A DNA stretch of 64,000 nucleotides from Nymphaea colorata. Taxonomy: Eukaryota > Streptophyta > Magnoliopsida > Nymphaeales > Nymphaeaceae. The DNA lies in the NCBI RefSeq assembly GCF_008831285.2, contig NC_045149.1:17995035-18059034 (forward strand), written 5' to 3'. Below are positions 48,836 to 61,400 of the stretch, piece by piece (within the stretch, counting starts at the first letter, position 1; each line of letters starts with the position of its first letter). The notes under the pieces are model-generated. The model made no database searches, was not told the origin of the DNA, and was given only the letters and a program-made list of their open reading frames with translations. The position numbers and the translations under genes were made by a program.

Positions 48836-49740
48836 CAAAATATCATAGATTTGACATCTTAGTTTCTGATCAGGTAAATCGATTACATTGACATCCATAG
48901 AAATTAAGGGTCAGAACATGCTTCCTTAAATATTTAATTACAGGTTGATAACCTGCATTGAATTAATATACAATGCAAAATGTGGTTAAATTTTATAATG
49001 TGCTCGCATGTAATCTAGGGGTTGCATGCAGGAACGTCTAGCCAAGAACAAGCCTGACCTCTTCAAGGTGGACATGGTTTGGATAAGGTGCGTCACAGTT
49101 CTAAAGCTAATAATAAGGCTCACCCCATGTTTTTTAGTTTTGCTATGACAAGGAAGCGAATTATAGTTTCAAAATTTTGACAAGAGCCGAAATATTATTT
49201 TTCAAAAATTTTATACAAGATAAATGAACATTTTTAAAATTTACATATAAATTAAAAATAAAATTGAAGGGTGGGGGTGACATGGCCCCTGCCGGCACCC
49301 CCTTGGCTTTGCCCCAGACAATGCACTAGATGAAAATTAAGATTAAAAAAGTTGCGAGGAAAAATTCTAACACGGCCTACGTCTCAACCTAGTGTGGCTC
49401 CACGCATCTTTTGGTTAGGTTAAGTTGAGCTTGCCTTATATCTCGAACTCTAAAAAGTTGGTGATCTTCATGTCCAATATCAAGCTAGCTTTGCACTGTG
49501 TCCACACATATGACACAATAATATTCATAGCATAGCTGGTCGGGTTGGTAAGACGATGAGAATACAGTCGTTAATTTTATTCTCATGGACATTATGTTCA
49601 TAAATTGATGGGGACGGGGACAAGTACATGTAATGTAATATAAGGTTGAACCTACAATGTCCCTACTACCGACCTGAACACACCCTTGAACCTCAAGGCC
49701 AGTGCGGCTTACAAAAAAAAGGTAATCACAAGGGAAAAAG
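48836..49740. other. Gene-free DNA with dispersed-repeat pieces
   Basis: About 49130-49320 carries a further diverged GGGGCGGAGC-type fragment ending in CCCCCTTGGCTTTGCCCCAG. No gene supported. Confidence 0.45.
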
Positions 49741-49980
49741 AAGATGTAAAGGGTGTCAAAAACCGTGATTGGGAATGTTTCTTATGTTATATGTACAAAG
49801 AAGCTAATATGTGTGCGGATTTTCTTACCTCATGGGCTTTTCAAGGATCTTTTGAAGTGTCTTACAAATCCACCTGGTCATTTGTATCTATTGATTGAGG
49901 AAGATCTGATTGGTGTAGCTCGACCTCGTGCTATAATTAGTTAATGCGGTTCTAAACCGCTCCTTTGTACAAAAAAAGAA
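49741..49980 (+). mobile_element. LINE 3' tail with RNase H remnant
   Basis: The plus-strand frame encodes DWECFLCYMYKEANMCADFL followed by TSWAFQGSFEV. This matches the last helix of the plant LINE RNase H (RVT_3) domain, whose consensus is a 'V.REANxCADxLA' motif. A stop follows, and then an A-rich end at about 49970-49980 (ACAAAAAAAG), as expected of a LINE 3' end. Everything 5' of this piece is missing, typical of 5'-truncated insertion. Confidence 0.65.
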
Positions 49981-52083
49981 AGTGTCAAAAACCTTTGATC
50001 ATGTCCCAAACTTATCATTCTTATCTCAAGTTTCACACAATTGTTATCCAGGTCAGAATAAACAAGTGTTACCCGTGGAGTACTATTATATACATACATA
50101 CTATATATCTTCTTTATATGCATATACATTGTTCTTGCATGTATTATAATGTATGTTATCAATGTTGAACATCCCATCTCAGCAAAAATGACAAGAAACA
50201 CAATGATGTGATCTTTTTTTGGAACGAATAAGAAGCTTGGCACTTATTACAGATGCAATGACGACGCCATGGAGTCTAGAGATAGAAAGAGAGACAGGGA
50301 ACGCGTGTTCTGGACTTCATGTTGTCTGCATCAGAACCTACACCAAAACTCTCTTTCTCTCTCTAAAATCGCCGGTTGCTCCGGTGCACGCTGAGCGCGT
50401 GGGTCCCACTCGATGGCAGAAAAAGGCCGTAGCAGGGTAGTCGCAGCAGTGTGGTGTGAACAAGGGAGGGTGGGCCCCGTCGTACCTGACTTCAAAGTCA
50501 CGCCAAAAGCTTTATTCGAATGCCACCGATGACGTCCGTCGCGGTCCGCGAGACGAAAAATCCAATGATAATCTCATCTTCTCCTGTGTGCGACGAACTT
50601 CAGCGGAACAAGATGTCTCATCTTCCACACTTGGGATTTCTTATTCCTCTAATCTAACTAGAAGAGGCAGAACAAGGACATTTATACAACGGCAAGCAAT
50701 TCTTTTCTCTTCTTCTATTTTGTTTATCATCTTTCTCAATTCCATTTAAAGAAGAATCTCTTGGTTGGGAAAAGGTCTTTTGCTTTTGTTCTCTACTTCT
50801 TGGTCCATCACATGGAGGGAAGATGAAGATGAAGAGAACGACGTCGAGGGTCCTTTTTTTACTCTCAAGATGTCTCACGTTCAACGCGGTTTCTCTTTTG
50901 GGCACTCATTAGAGTTGACGGCGATCCATGGGGAGACCTGCTTGCGGCCGCTTTCCTACACGACTAATGATTGGTAACACAAACACGGATATAATTTACG
51001 TGTCTATTTTATCTTTAGAGTCTCACCAGTTAACTGCTTCATAGACTCTCTCTCTCTCTCTCTCTCTTTCTATATATATATATATATATATATTGAAACA
51101 GGCAACAATGGCTGGACAGTGGTCAAATAAATAATAACAAATGTTTATAGTGCAACAATAGTTCAATAACGGTTTTAGCAATAGTTTATGGTGTTTTTAA
51201 TAATATATATATATTTTTAAGTTTTTACCATTTGAGGATATCTCCATCCCACGTATTTTGATGCATGTAGGCTAGGATGGTCAAATGCACTCAATAAGAA
51301 GTCCCCATCCTTCCTTCTAACATGGTGGCTGCCTAATCCCATTGTCATATCTCAATTTATTTTATCTAAAAAATATTTTTTGAATAAAAATATTTATGGG
51401 AGCCTAAATTTTCAACCTTGTATGCCTATGACTATGCTGGATGGTTGATAAACTAAGGCAGCGTTGCAAAGGATGCATGACATGTGGAGCTTGATGCAGC
51501 AAAAGATATCATGAAACTATTAAATTATTAATTTTATATTAAATAATAAGAAAATGACTTCAAAGTCACACTAGGTCCTTAGTCAAAAGGAGGACACCGC
51601 TTTTTGTCCTGTCAAGTGATTTTTTTTTTTTTTTTTTTTTTTTGGAGTCATCATCATGTTTCTGATGTTGAAAAATAAGCCTCCAATTTCTTCCTTCTTT
51701 GCTTGGTTTCTTTTATTTAAAATTAATATGTAGAAACTTTAATTCGGCTTCCTTCATTAAAAATTTTTGGCTCCATCCTGCTTCCCTCTAAAGTTAGAAT
51801 TGTACCTTCATTTTTGAACCTTAGTGTCTTATTGAATGAAGAAAAGAAGCTCATTTCTTAAAAATACATAAAGTGGGTCTGCCTGATCATCTTGTTCAAC
51901 TGTCTTTAGACTCATCACATCATGCCAACTTGGCAATTAACTGGCAACAAATTAAGAAATCCTTAGAGTGATAAGGTTTTATTTCCACAACACTTCCACT
52001 GAGTAAGGATTTGCAGTGTGAGACCAGTGAAGGGTCAACAATTGCAGGAACTATTTTTGTACCTGTGAAATTCTAAAATCCAA

Positions 52084-52119
<36 letters not shown>

Positions 52120-52821
52120 ATTAATTTAGCTACAAAACTAGTCAATGGTGAGAATATTCGTCTATGCATGACAACTAAATGTTGGTTTTCATTGAAAATT
52201 GCAAAGAGCTCCATCATAAACTTGCCTGTCAAGAGGAGCCTAACAAGTCTGTTCTTTTCACATTCAACAACTCATCCCGTTTTTCTTCCCATGATGTGAG
52301 AAAAGTTTAGTCTTACTACTAGAAATAATACATTGAATTGAATATGTCTGTGTAAGCTTCTATTGACCTATAGTCAATAGACAAAGCCAGTGTTTGTTGC
52401 TATTTCTTGTCATCTTTCCCTTCGCTTTGCCCTGTTGAATGATTGCATCATTAGGAATGGACTGGTTTTTCTATATAAACAATGATTAATTGGGAGCTCT
52501 GGCTTGTTTTATGGCTTTCTATGACCATAAGTAGAAAAGCGTATTCATTTTGTACTTATTCCCCAAGACTTCTTGTTACCTTGTGTTAGATTAATTGCTT
52601 ATTGCATGTTTTATTAATGGACAAACACGTAGAAGCTTTGTTCCGCACAGGTGTGTTTGGTATAGTAACACGCTGCTCTATTTTCACAAACATGTGATGC
52701 TCACCAAACACTAAACACTTGAAATGTTAGCACACTTTACTAGTATCAATCTATTTTGGTACTTGAAGACTACATAGTATTAGAATGTTGTAAGTAGATG
52801 CTTAATTAGATACCGTAATAC
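49981..52821. other. 2.8 kb gene-free DNA with microsatellites
   Basis: A GC-richer, less repetitive patch at about 50240-50980 has open frames on both strands (50219-50977) without recognisable domains. It may be a low-copy promoter or gene relic. Microsatellites: (TC)n(TA)n at 51045-51092, poly-T at 51620-51643 and (GA)n at 52086-52118. Confidence 0.45.
51045..51092. repeat. Compound (TC)n(TA)n microsatellite
   Basis: (TC)n to about 51068, then (TA)n 51071-51092. Confidence 0.95.
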
Positions 52822-53200
52822 TACACTTTGAAAAGTTTAGTCAAGATTGTAAAGAACCTTAGACGACTCATTAAGGACATTGGTAAGTGTTTGGTTGTCC
52901 TGATTTTAACAATTTTAAGGCTGAAACAGGAACTGCTAAGGAGCGGGGTGAAATCTATCAAATATTGTTGTTATAGTGGTATAAGAGCTGGTTCAACACT
53001 TACACATGGGTCCCACAAGCATTACTGGGGTAAATTATAACATTTGATTTTGAAAAGTTTAACCTCATATATAATATTGTAAAAAATCTGAGACGACTTA
53101 TAAAAAGATTGTTAAGTAGTTGGTTGTTTTGATTCTTAGTCTTTTTCGTATTGCAACTAAAACTGCTAGGAGATGAGTTGCAATCCATCAAACCGAAACA
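52822..53200. repeat. Two diverged tandem copies of an LTR-like sequence
   Basis: GAAAAGTTTA begins at 52830 and about 222 bases later at 53052. Both copies then show GACGACT, TTGGTTGT and AACTGCTA-GGAG in the same order. At 52977-52991 the first copy ends TGGTATAAGAGCTGG, close to the TGGTATCAGAGC primer-binding word (initiator Met-tRNA) of plant LTR retrotransposons. No gag or pol coding sequence is seen nearby. Confidence 0.5.
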
Positions 53201-53921
53201 ATATCATATGAATTGAGTTTCTGTGGAGATTCCTCCGTTACCAGAGTTCAAATCCTTAATGGTTACATCCACATCTGAATTCAATAATATTTTTCATAAC
53301 TACCCAACAATTTTTGCAATTGTTAACGACTTGATGCCGTAAGTTTCCACAGTGACGAACTGTTAACCTGTGAAATTTTGACAGGAATCAACAGGGAAAA
53401 CCATAAACTAGCTACTTAACAATTCCTCAGAGCTTCAAAATGTCTACAGGAAAGAACAAAGAATGATGATAAAGTATGGAAGGATTGAAAGGTGGAATGA
53501 TGCCAACCTTGAGATCAAAGACGATGGCATTGAAGAAGTCCTGATTAGTGAAGTTTAAAATAGAAGTTAGTAACCATAGTGAGACTTTAGCCTTATAACA
53601 AATGCAACAGTTTAGGGGCTCGTTGTCCTCATGCTGTTCATTGACCTAACTTCTCAAAAGTTAACTTGGCCAGAGTAGGATTATGTTAAACAACTGTTCA
53701 TGGAAGGCTGCAAAGTCTCATTTGGCTTTGTGATCCTAAATTATTCAAGTAATCAAGATCAATAAGTTGGAGTCGTCATTGGGCACCTCTAATTAAGAGC
53801 GAGAAACCCGGAAAAATAAAAAAATATTAGTTCCCTTTTCGTTCACTTATTTTTTCTAACGTGTGTATGCCGGAATACATACATACATTCACACACACTT
53901 ATGGATAGTGTTCCCCTATTC

Positions 53922-53956
<35 letters not shown>

Positions 53957-54298
53957 TATATATACCGTGTGTGTCCAGACAAACGAAATTCTTTAAGTAA
54001 ATTTAGCAGCATAAATAGATCCAATGTTTGTCAACAAGAATCATGCTTCTGATCGTGTTTTTTTTTTAATTAATTTTCATTTTTTAATTACCAAGCTTTG
54101 ATGCATTATGAGCCATTGATTTTTGAGGGCCCTAAATATTCCTACTTACATGTCTAAATAGTTTAAAAATATTTGCTAAAAACTGTTTACCTGGCATCAA
54201 TGAAAATATGTTAGACATTCAATCAATCGATTAGATAGTTTTGGGGGTAAGAAACACTAGGGAATATAAAAGTTAGGGCATCCCTTCAATGCCCCCCT
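53201..54298. other. Gene-free DNA with (GA)n
   Basis: (GA)n at 53922-53954; otherwise nothing recognised. Confidence 0.4.

Positions 54299-54384
<86 letters not shown>
54299..54384. repeat. Compound (TC)n(TA)n microsatellite
   Basis: (TC)n 54299-54324 runs directly into (TA)n to 54384. The Tyr-Ile/Ser-Leu frames over it are repeat translations. Confidence 0.95.
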
Positions 54385-54387
<3 letters not shown>

Positions 54388-54627
54388 CTGAAAGCCTCCT
54401 ACCATCTTGAGCTTTGCCCCCTTGATTTATGTATGTCCAGAGGATTTCTCCATCCAAATCCAAATGTTGAAATCCATAAATCCTATATTTATATAATTAT
54501 ATATAAGAGCTGAAATTTTTCTGTGATCTTTAACTCTATCCAATCAGGGCTCTCCATGAATTGGGTGGGTATGATTAAATACAATGCATATGACGGCATG
54601 TTGTGAGAGGCCTGAGGTGGTAGGGGG

Positions 54628-54800
54628 CAGGGGTGAAGCTATGATTTTTTTTCAAGGGCAAGCCAAACGGTCCATCAAACTTATTCGAGTATGGCCAATC
54701 TAAATTCAAATATAAAAAATACATTACCCAACCAAAATTTTTCAATTTTTGTAATGTAATTTTTTTTTTCCAAATAGTTGGGGCGGGCCAAGGCCTAGGC
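54628..54800 (+). repeat. GGGGCGGAGCCAG dispersed repeat, copy 3
   Basis: GGTGAAGCTATGATTTTTTTT, AATTCAAATATAAAAAATAC and ATTACCCAACC occur in the same order as in copies 1 and 2, ending in a GGGGCGGGCCAAGG and CACCCCCTTCCC stretch. More diverged than the other two. Confidence 0.6.
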
Positions 54801-57800
54801 GCACCCCCTTCCCCCAACAAACCAGAGGACATGGAGAGAGAAGGGGACAGTGGGAGAGGGGGAAAGAGAATGGTGAGGGTAAAAAATAATAAAAAAGGGA
54901 CGGCCATCAAGGCCGCTGCCCACTCACTCCATCGATCGATAGATATCTAGATAGATAGATAGATAGATAAAGTTAAATTTTTATAAAATCATGCTCAATT
55001 TTTTAAGAAGCACCCCATAAAATCGACCTTTCAAATGTCTCTTTATTATATCATAAACGGTTGGCCAGTGAAATTTTTTTCTCACTACATTCATAAGGTT
55101 CTGGGAATAGGCCCATGATGTGAGGCTGACAAACTAGATCAAATCAGGAGGGATTTGATTTTTTAGAACGGGATTTTGCCACCAAAGGAAAAAAAAGGTT
55201 CATTCATTCTCTCTATATTCTATTAACTAAAATTTCCTTATACAACTTATGACACCTAATTTAGAGACCCTTAATTTACGCCACTCGGGTCAATTCGGAC
55301 TGGACGAACACGGTTTCAATTTATAATGTAATTTTCGTTTGTGACTTAACCTAATCTTGATCGTGAAGGATGCTTTTTTTGTGGCGTTCTCATTGCAAAT
55401 GAACATACGTTGCAGCTTTCACATTGAACCAGACATGCCTTCTTCCTAAGCCCTAAAGCTGATGTAAAAGGAATAAAGTAGCAACCAAGATTTAGGTTTG
55501 TTCACAAACAAAGCTTCACTTTCTAAGGATGATGTTAAGAGTATTGAAAATGTGTTCCAATCATATAGTTTGATGTGTATCATCGACTTTTTCACCAGCT
55601 CCTAAAGAGCAGTCCAGAATATCTACAACTGAAATAACTTGAGTTATTGAGAGGTTCAGTTGGTACCTTGGGGGATGAGGGAAAGGGTGTGGCCTTCGCT
55701 TTCAGTTGGGCGGTAGGATGAAAGACTTTTCTTGTTTACTTGGACAAAAAACCACTGAAAAATCACACATTTAGCAGCAAATTAGCCCAAATTGGTCTGC
55801 CTTCAATCCACCAAAATCTGAACTTGGTTGTCAATCTTCTTCCTAATCAAGTCTCAACAGAAGAGGAAGGGTAGCAGTACCAACTCACTGCTGCTATTTC
55901 GCTGATTTGATAAAGTTTTTGACCTGAACTGAGTGGAACGTTAAAGATAGGCCTCATTTTGGCAATGGACAGCAAAAGTCTCAGACATTCTAGAAACGCA
56001 GAGTTGCCAATTGAACTGTTTCCTGAAACTATACAAAGAAGGGGGCTCCTAAACGAGAATTTCCCACCTCCATCGGATTCTTGGCTGATAATGAAGACTT
56101 TCTTCCTCTCTCCTTTGTTCTTTAAACGAGAAAACACCTTACTGTAGACCAATCTTCTGTTTGGCAGTAAAATTCTCACGTACTGAGGTACCAGCCGCTA
56201 TATGCATGTAAACGCGTTTGCCAATTGCCATGATTTTCAAGTTTCACACATCTTTTTGCCCGTACTTGATTTGATTCATATCCACATTTCTATAAATTGA
56301 GATTATCAGAGTCCCAGCCATTTACACAATTTCTCCTGCCCTGCTAAGAATAGACTGACAAGAGGCTTTGAGACAGAGGCCACTACTTGGATAACGCTAA
56401 AGATTGATCTTGAGATGTAATGCAGCGTGTTTCTGTAATCTTTGAAGAAAGTTTTATTCCAGCAGACCAAGGAATCCAACTTCTCTAGCCGCCGGCATCA
56501 TGTGGGCAGGCCTAAAACTGGTAAACCATTGATGGGTACTTCTTGACTAACTGAGAATGCACCTAATCTCAATATCATCACAAGGGATGTCCACCTCGAG
56601 TTTCGAATTCGTGACATGCCGGCAATAATTGGCGAATCTTATAAGTTTTCCCTTCACCATGTATGGTTGGTACATCTTCAAGGTCTGGCTTCTCGACCAG
56701 GAAGTACGCTCAGCTCAGTTTGGACCTTATAGCAAAGGATACCCAAATGAGTTTTGAACTTGTGACGTGCTGTCGACCTCGATGGATTCTGTATGTAAGC
56801 AGTGCATTTTGGCAGCCATTGTAGGCCATGATGGCCCCCTTTTTCTACTGAAGAAACATCCATGGCAGAAAATTCTGTGAACTGTGGAAATGGTATCAGA
56901 CAAAGATAGCTTGATATTGAGTGATCGTTGTGTGTGTTACATGTGAACACCGCAAGGTGAACTCATGGATTTAGGAGATCCAGTTTGGTTCTTTCCAACC
57001 ATACTTTTGATATTTCTAGCTATATGCCAAGGTGCACCCCACCAAGAAGAGAACTGGTTTGTCTTTTTTGATTTAATCCTTCTTTGAAACAGAAGTATGG
57101 CACAAACTTGACTTCCAATTGCTATACAGAATTGTGCAGACAAGAATGGCGGTGAAGCTGCAAAGCTCTGTCTGATCCTATGAATTTTACTGACAGTCAG
57201 ATTCAGATTTAGTCTCCAATTCAGGTTTGGCATGATTAAATGCAATTGGGTTGGATCTTTTCAGCCTCAAAAAGGTCATGACGTCAGGTGTGCTACTTTA
57301 GCTAGCATAACATTCCAATTAAAAAATATACCATAGATTCACCTAGGCCCCAAAGTAAGTTAAAACCTCAAGGATAATAAGAGTATGACTTTGGGTGTTA
57401 TAAGCTTTGACGGTTTCACCCAAGTAGACATCACAAAAAAAATATTGAAAAGTAACTTCAGCAAAAAAAAAAAAAATCTTCAGTCAATGAAGAATAGAGA
57501 CAATCCAATGTAGAGCCGTCGCGAATGGAAAACTGAAATTAAAGGTCCTTCCGGACGCCCCAAGAGGCACATCCAATTTAATGAGAGGCTCACATGTTCC
57601 TAACTTTTACATTAATTCCTTGCACTCAAATGCTCAAAACCTTTATAAAACATATGCTTAGGACATAATGTCGTCCTAGGAAGGATTCATCTGGGCATGT
57701 GGCGCGCTGAGTACAAGATAATAGGATTTCCCAGCGTTTTTCTCACAGGGAAGTGTTCATCTCGAGGAAAACGAGATCCTCCTTATGAAGAAAGCCATTC

Positions 57801-58403
57801 TCAAACGGAAATTGCCGAACCGGACGCCCTCGGAAAGCAAAATTCCTATTTTCTTATGCACAGAGAACAACTGAGAACTGCCACATGAGCATCACTTTCA
57901 TGGGAAGACTGGTCTTTCGATGATGGGATGTTTAAACCAGCACTGCTGATGAAGGTTATAACCTCGACCCGTCAAGGGTGAACATGTGGACTGAAGTGCG
58001 CAGAAGAGGAGCAATTTCGGATGTGAGTAGCCGGCAATAAACTTCAAGAACTAGACATTTCAGGAACAAGATCAGTACTTTGTTGCCACTTGAGAATGCA
58101 TTTCGCGATGCTAGCTACTGCCAAACCATGAATGTCAAAAAGTTGTAAAAGCTTGTGGTTCCAGAGAAAAAACTTGTCGCACCAAAAGGGTTTCTCTGTT
58201 GATAGGCTTTACTACTACTGAACACGTAAGCACCAACCATACATGGCTTGGTAGCTTCACAGATACTAATTAAATTTGCATCTCAACCACACCATTTGCC
58301 TTCTGTTCCCTAGTCGATGACACCCTCAAACAACAGGATTTTCTTTTGTGCAGAACCATCTCGGAGGGTCTGAAATAGGGCAGCCCAAACTAAAAGGACA
58401 AGA
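54801..58403. other. 3.6 kb gene-free DNA
   Basis: (TAGA)n at 54947-54969. Two stretches at about 56590-56625 and 56745-56785 share a TCGAATTCGTGACATGC / TTGAACTTGTGACGTGC word, a weak hint of tRNA-derived SINE fragments in reverse orientation. The frames at 55847-57245 on the minus strand have no recognised domains. The right end should hold the 3' untranslated region of the next gene. Confidence 0.45.
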
Positions 58404-61400
58404 CTAAAGTTCTGTACATGTCTGCAGCTGCTGCTTCTGCTCGCATTGGTAAAACTGCAGAAGATATGAAGCTTTGTTCCGCACCTGCATGAAAATAAGT
58501 ATTTCCTTTTAAGCACAAACTGTATACCACATGTATACTAGGAAGGAGATGCTGTCTCAGCACCTTTGATGCATAAGACCTCCAATCTGTACACGTAATC
58601 TGGCAGGAACAATTGCGAAGAAATGAACCCCAGATCGAGTGTAGTTCTGGCCTTTCTTCCAGAAGAGAGTTAGATAAAAGCCAATTGTCAGCTAGAACCA
58701 AGTAGATATAGATATGAAGAAAGTTGCAAAATTTATCCTTCATATTGATCGATGCAACCGATCTAAGGAGCTCTTCTGCATCATCGCCCTGTGAGTACAC
58801 AAACCTCTAAAACATCAAACCAAGTTGGTTGCAAAAAATATTCAAGCAACTGCTAAATACATACTTCAAAATCAACAGTGCTGGCTAGAAAAACAATGGA
58901 TGTATTACCTTGTTCAAAAACTTGATCAGGAGATGATATGCCAGCTCTCTTCGAAAGTGCTTGCTACGCATGTCAAGCCCAGATATACATTCCACAACAC
59001 GTATGCAATTCAAATCCTTCTGAATGCTGCTAATAACAGAGAGTTAATTGATAAAGTTACTCCATGAGAAACTAAAGAGTGCCATGCACTCCAAAAATTA
59101 CCATCAAATTTTTTCTAAGCAAAGGATGATCCAAAGATTAAAACTACACAATTTTTTCCAGTCAATATCAAAACTAAAAATTTCTGAATGAAAGGAATGT
59201 GCTGAAATATAGAGAAAAAATGTAAAAATTACAGAAAACATGACATTTCAAAAATAATAATATCTTTGAAATATTATTGAGATGATGATATCTGTGGCCA
59301 TGCTTGGAGATATGAAAAATTGCAGCTCGCCGGTACTGACAATAGCAGCACATCTAGAAAAAAGACATTTGAAACGAAGAAAAACAAGAAGAAATGTTTA
59401 CTGTGACTTTAGATGGGTTTTATTGTTGGTATTGCTTTATATAAAGCTAAGTAAGAATGGTACATTGACATCATAATTTTTCGAAACTGCACATTCAAAA
59501 TTTTTTTGCCAAAAAGAACATGACTCATGGACTTTTTATTTCACATCAATAATGGTCAATTTTTATATTCTCAACTTTTTTGAAGATTTTATTAAAAATA
59601 CCATATAATGGCAATGTGTGCCAAGGTCAGAATTTGCATGCTTGCAGATACTACAGGGCAGGTAACCAAATTCATGTTACATAGACCTGCGATAGCACCT
59701 TCTAGGTGGTAAATACGTAAGTGAAATCCCCAATTCTTTTATTCTATTGTTCTCCTAATACTATGTTGACACAAATATGGAGTCTTTATTTTCCCTTAAA
59801 GAAAATTTGTAAGGTTAAGAAATCAAAATGTGAAAAAGGCCCAATATCGATCTTGACAACTAGTATCTCAGTCAATACATATTCAGCAGGTAGAAAACCA
59901 ATCAAAGCTATAAAATGCATGTTGCACACTTTGTAGCTCAGCCACTACAATTGGCTAACTAGGTATGGTGGTATGATTCCCCCTCCCCACACACCCCTCC
60001 CCTCCACCCCCCGCCCCCACCCCCCCCCCACAAAAAACCCCACCAACAAAAAGAATCTTAACAATGCTCATGCAGATTCGAAAATGCATGGAATGGGCAG
60101 AATCTTAAAAACTGAGTGACAAGTCAAGCCTTTTAAACTTAAAACACTAGGATTGTCCATCTCGTCCTAGTGACTAATCAGTACCTCAAACTCGTTGTAT
60201 AGGGGCCAGAGTGGATGACTGTTAATATAGAAAACCAAAAGTCTCTACTAATTGGCTAAAGTCACCAAGTTTACAGTATGCCACACCAGATTATCAGTTA
60301 ATAAAATAAAAATTGAGAATTGACCTGCCAGATATAGTTTCTGCAACACGCTTGGAGCTGACTTCCCATTCATCATCAGTAAAGAAACTCAAAACCGATA
60401 CCAAGCATTCTTGCAGGACCAACGAAATCCCTTCAAGTCGACGTTCCAAGAAGAAACTAATAACCACACCAAGTAGGTTCTCCACTTCTGCAACAGAAAA
60501 GATTGTATGTGCAATTCTGCAAAAATTTCACGAAATGGGAGTGCATTTAAGACCAGCACAAAAGATCTGTCAGTTTCATAATGAAAGAAATGACTTTTGA
60601 AGCTGTGAGTTAATATGTTTAGAGCTACATAGAAATTGGAACCTCAGTTATTAACAAACCTCGACTGACAGCAAGCTGCAATAACCTTGAGCAAGAGTCT
60701 GATATTACGGGGTGGGCCATCAAAAGCTCGATCTGAAATATTATTGACAAGGAAACAAAATTTTTTAACATGTAATCAAGGCCATTGATGCCAACATAAT
60801 CAAGATAGCTGAAGGACCTCAAAAGATCAGAAATTGATGTATAACACCAGTAAATGCTTCACTCCAAAAGAATCTAGTCAACTGAAAACAAGGAGCTTTT
60901 ATCAAGTGCTATCGCAAAGCAAAAAATGAGTTCTAAGAATTCTTCACAAAATGTTGAAAGTAATGAAAGCAGAAAAGTGTGTACGAAACACGCTTGCAAA
61001 AAGTTTTCTATGTAAATATATTTACAGGAACACATTCAAATATTGGAAAAGCCACTTGAGAATTGTAAGATAACTGCATACAATATGACCATGAAGAAAT
61101 TGCAAGAAAAGTAACATAAGTGTTTAGCAATGAAAAGTTCATACAGAAAAGTATCACAAGTACTTCATCATGACATTGGTGAGAAAGGCAGAGAAGAATT
61201 TATGAGCACCATGCCACGATCATCAAACAAGTCTAGATTTGAAGACCTAAAATCATCTTGACAATATTCTAGAAATGCTTTGGCACAAAAAGGGAAAAAA
61301 TTAGCAGAGGAAAAGGACAAACCAGTGGCATCATTTTTCTGGTTGCAGGTAACAAAAGTCCAGAGGTACCCATATACTTCAAGGGCATCCTTTAGCTCTA

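Noticed and set aside
50219-50977. Several overlapping frames in a GC-richer patch
   Set aside because: Composition is suggestive, but no frame shows a motif, a splice-consistent continuation or a family match on either strand.
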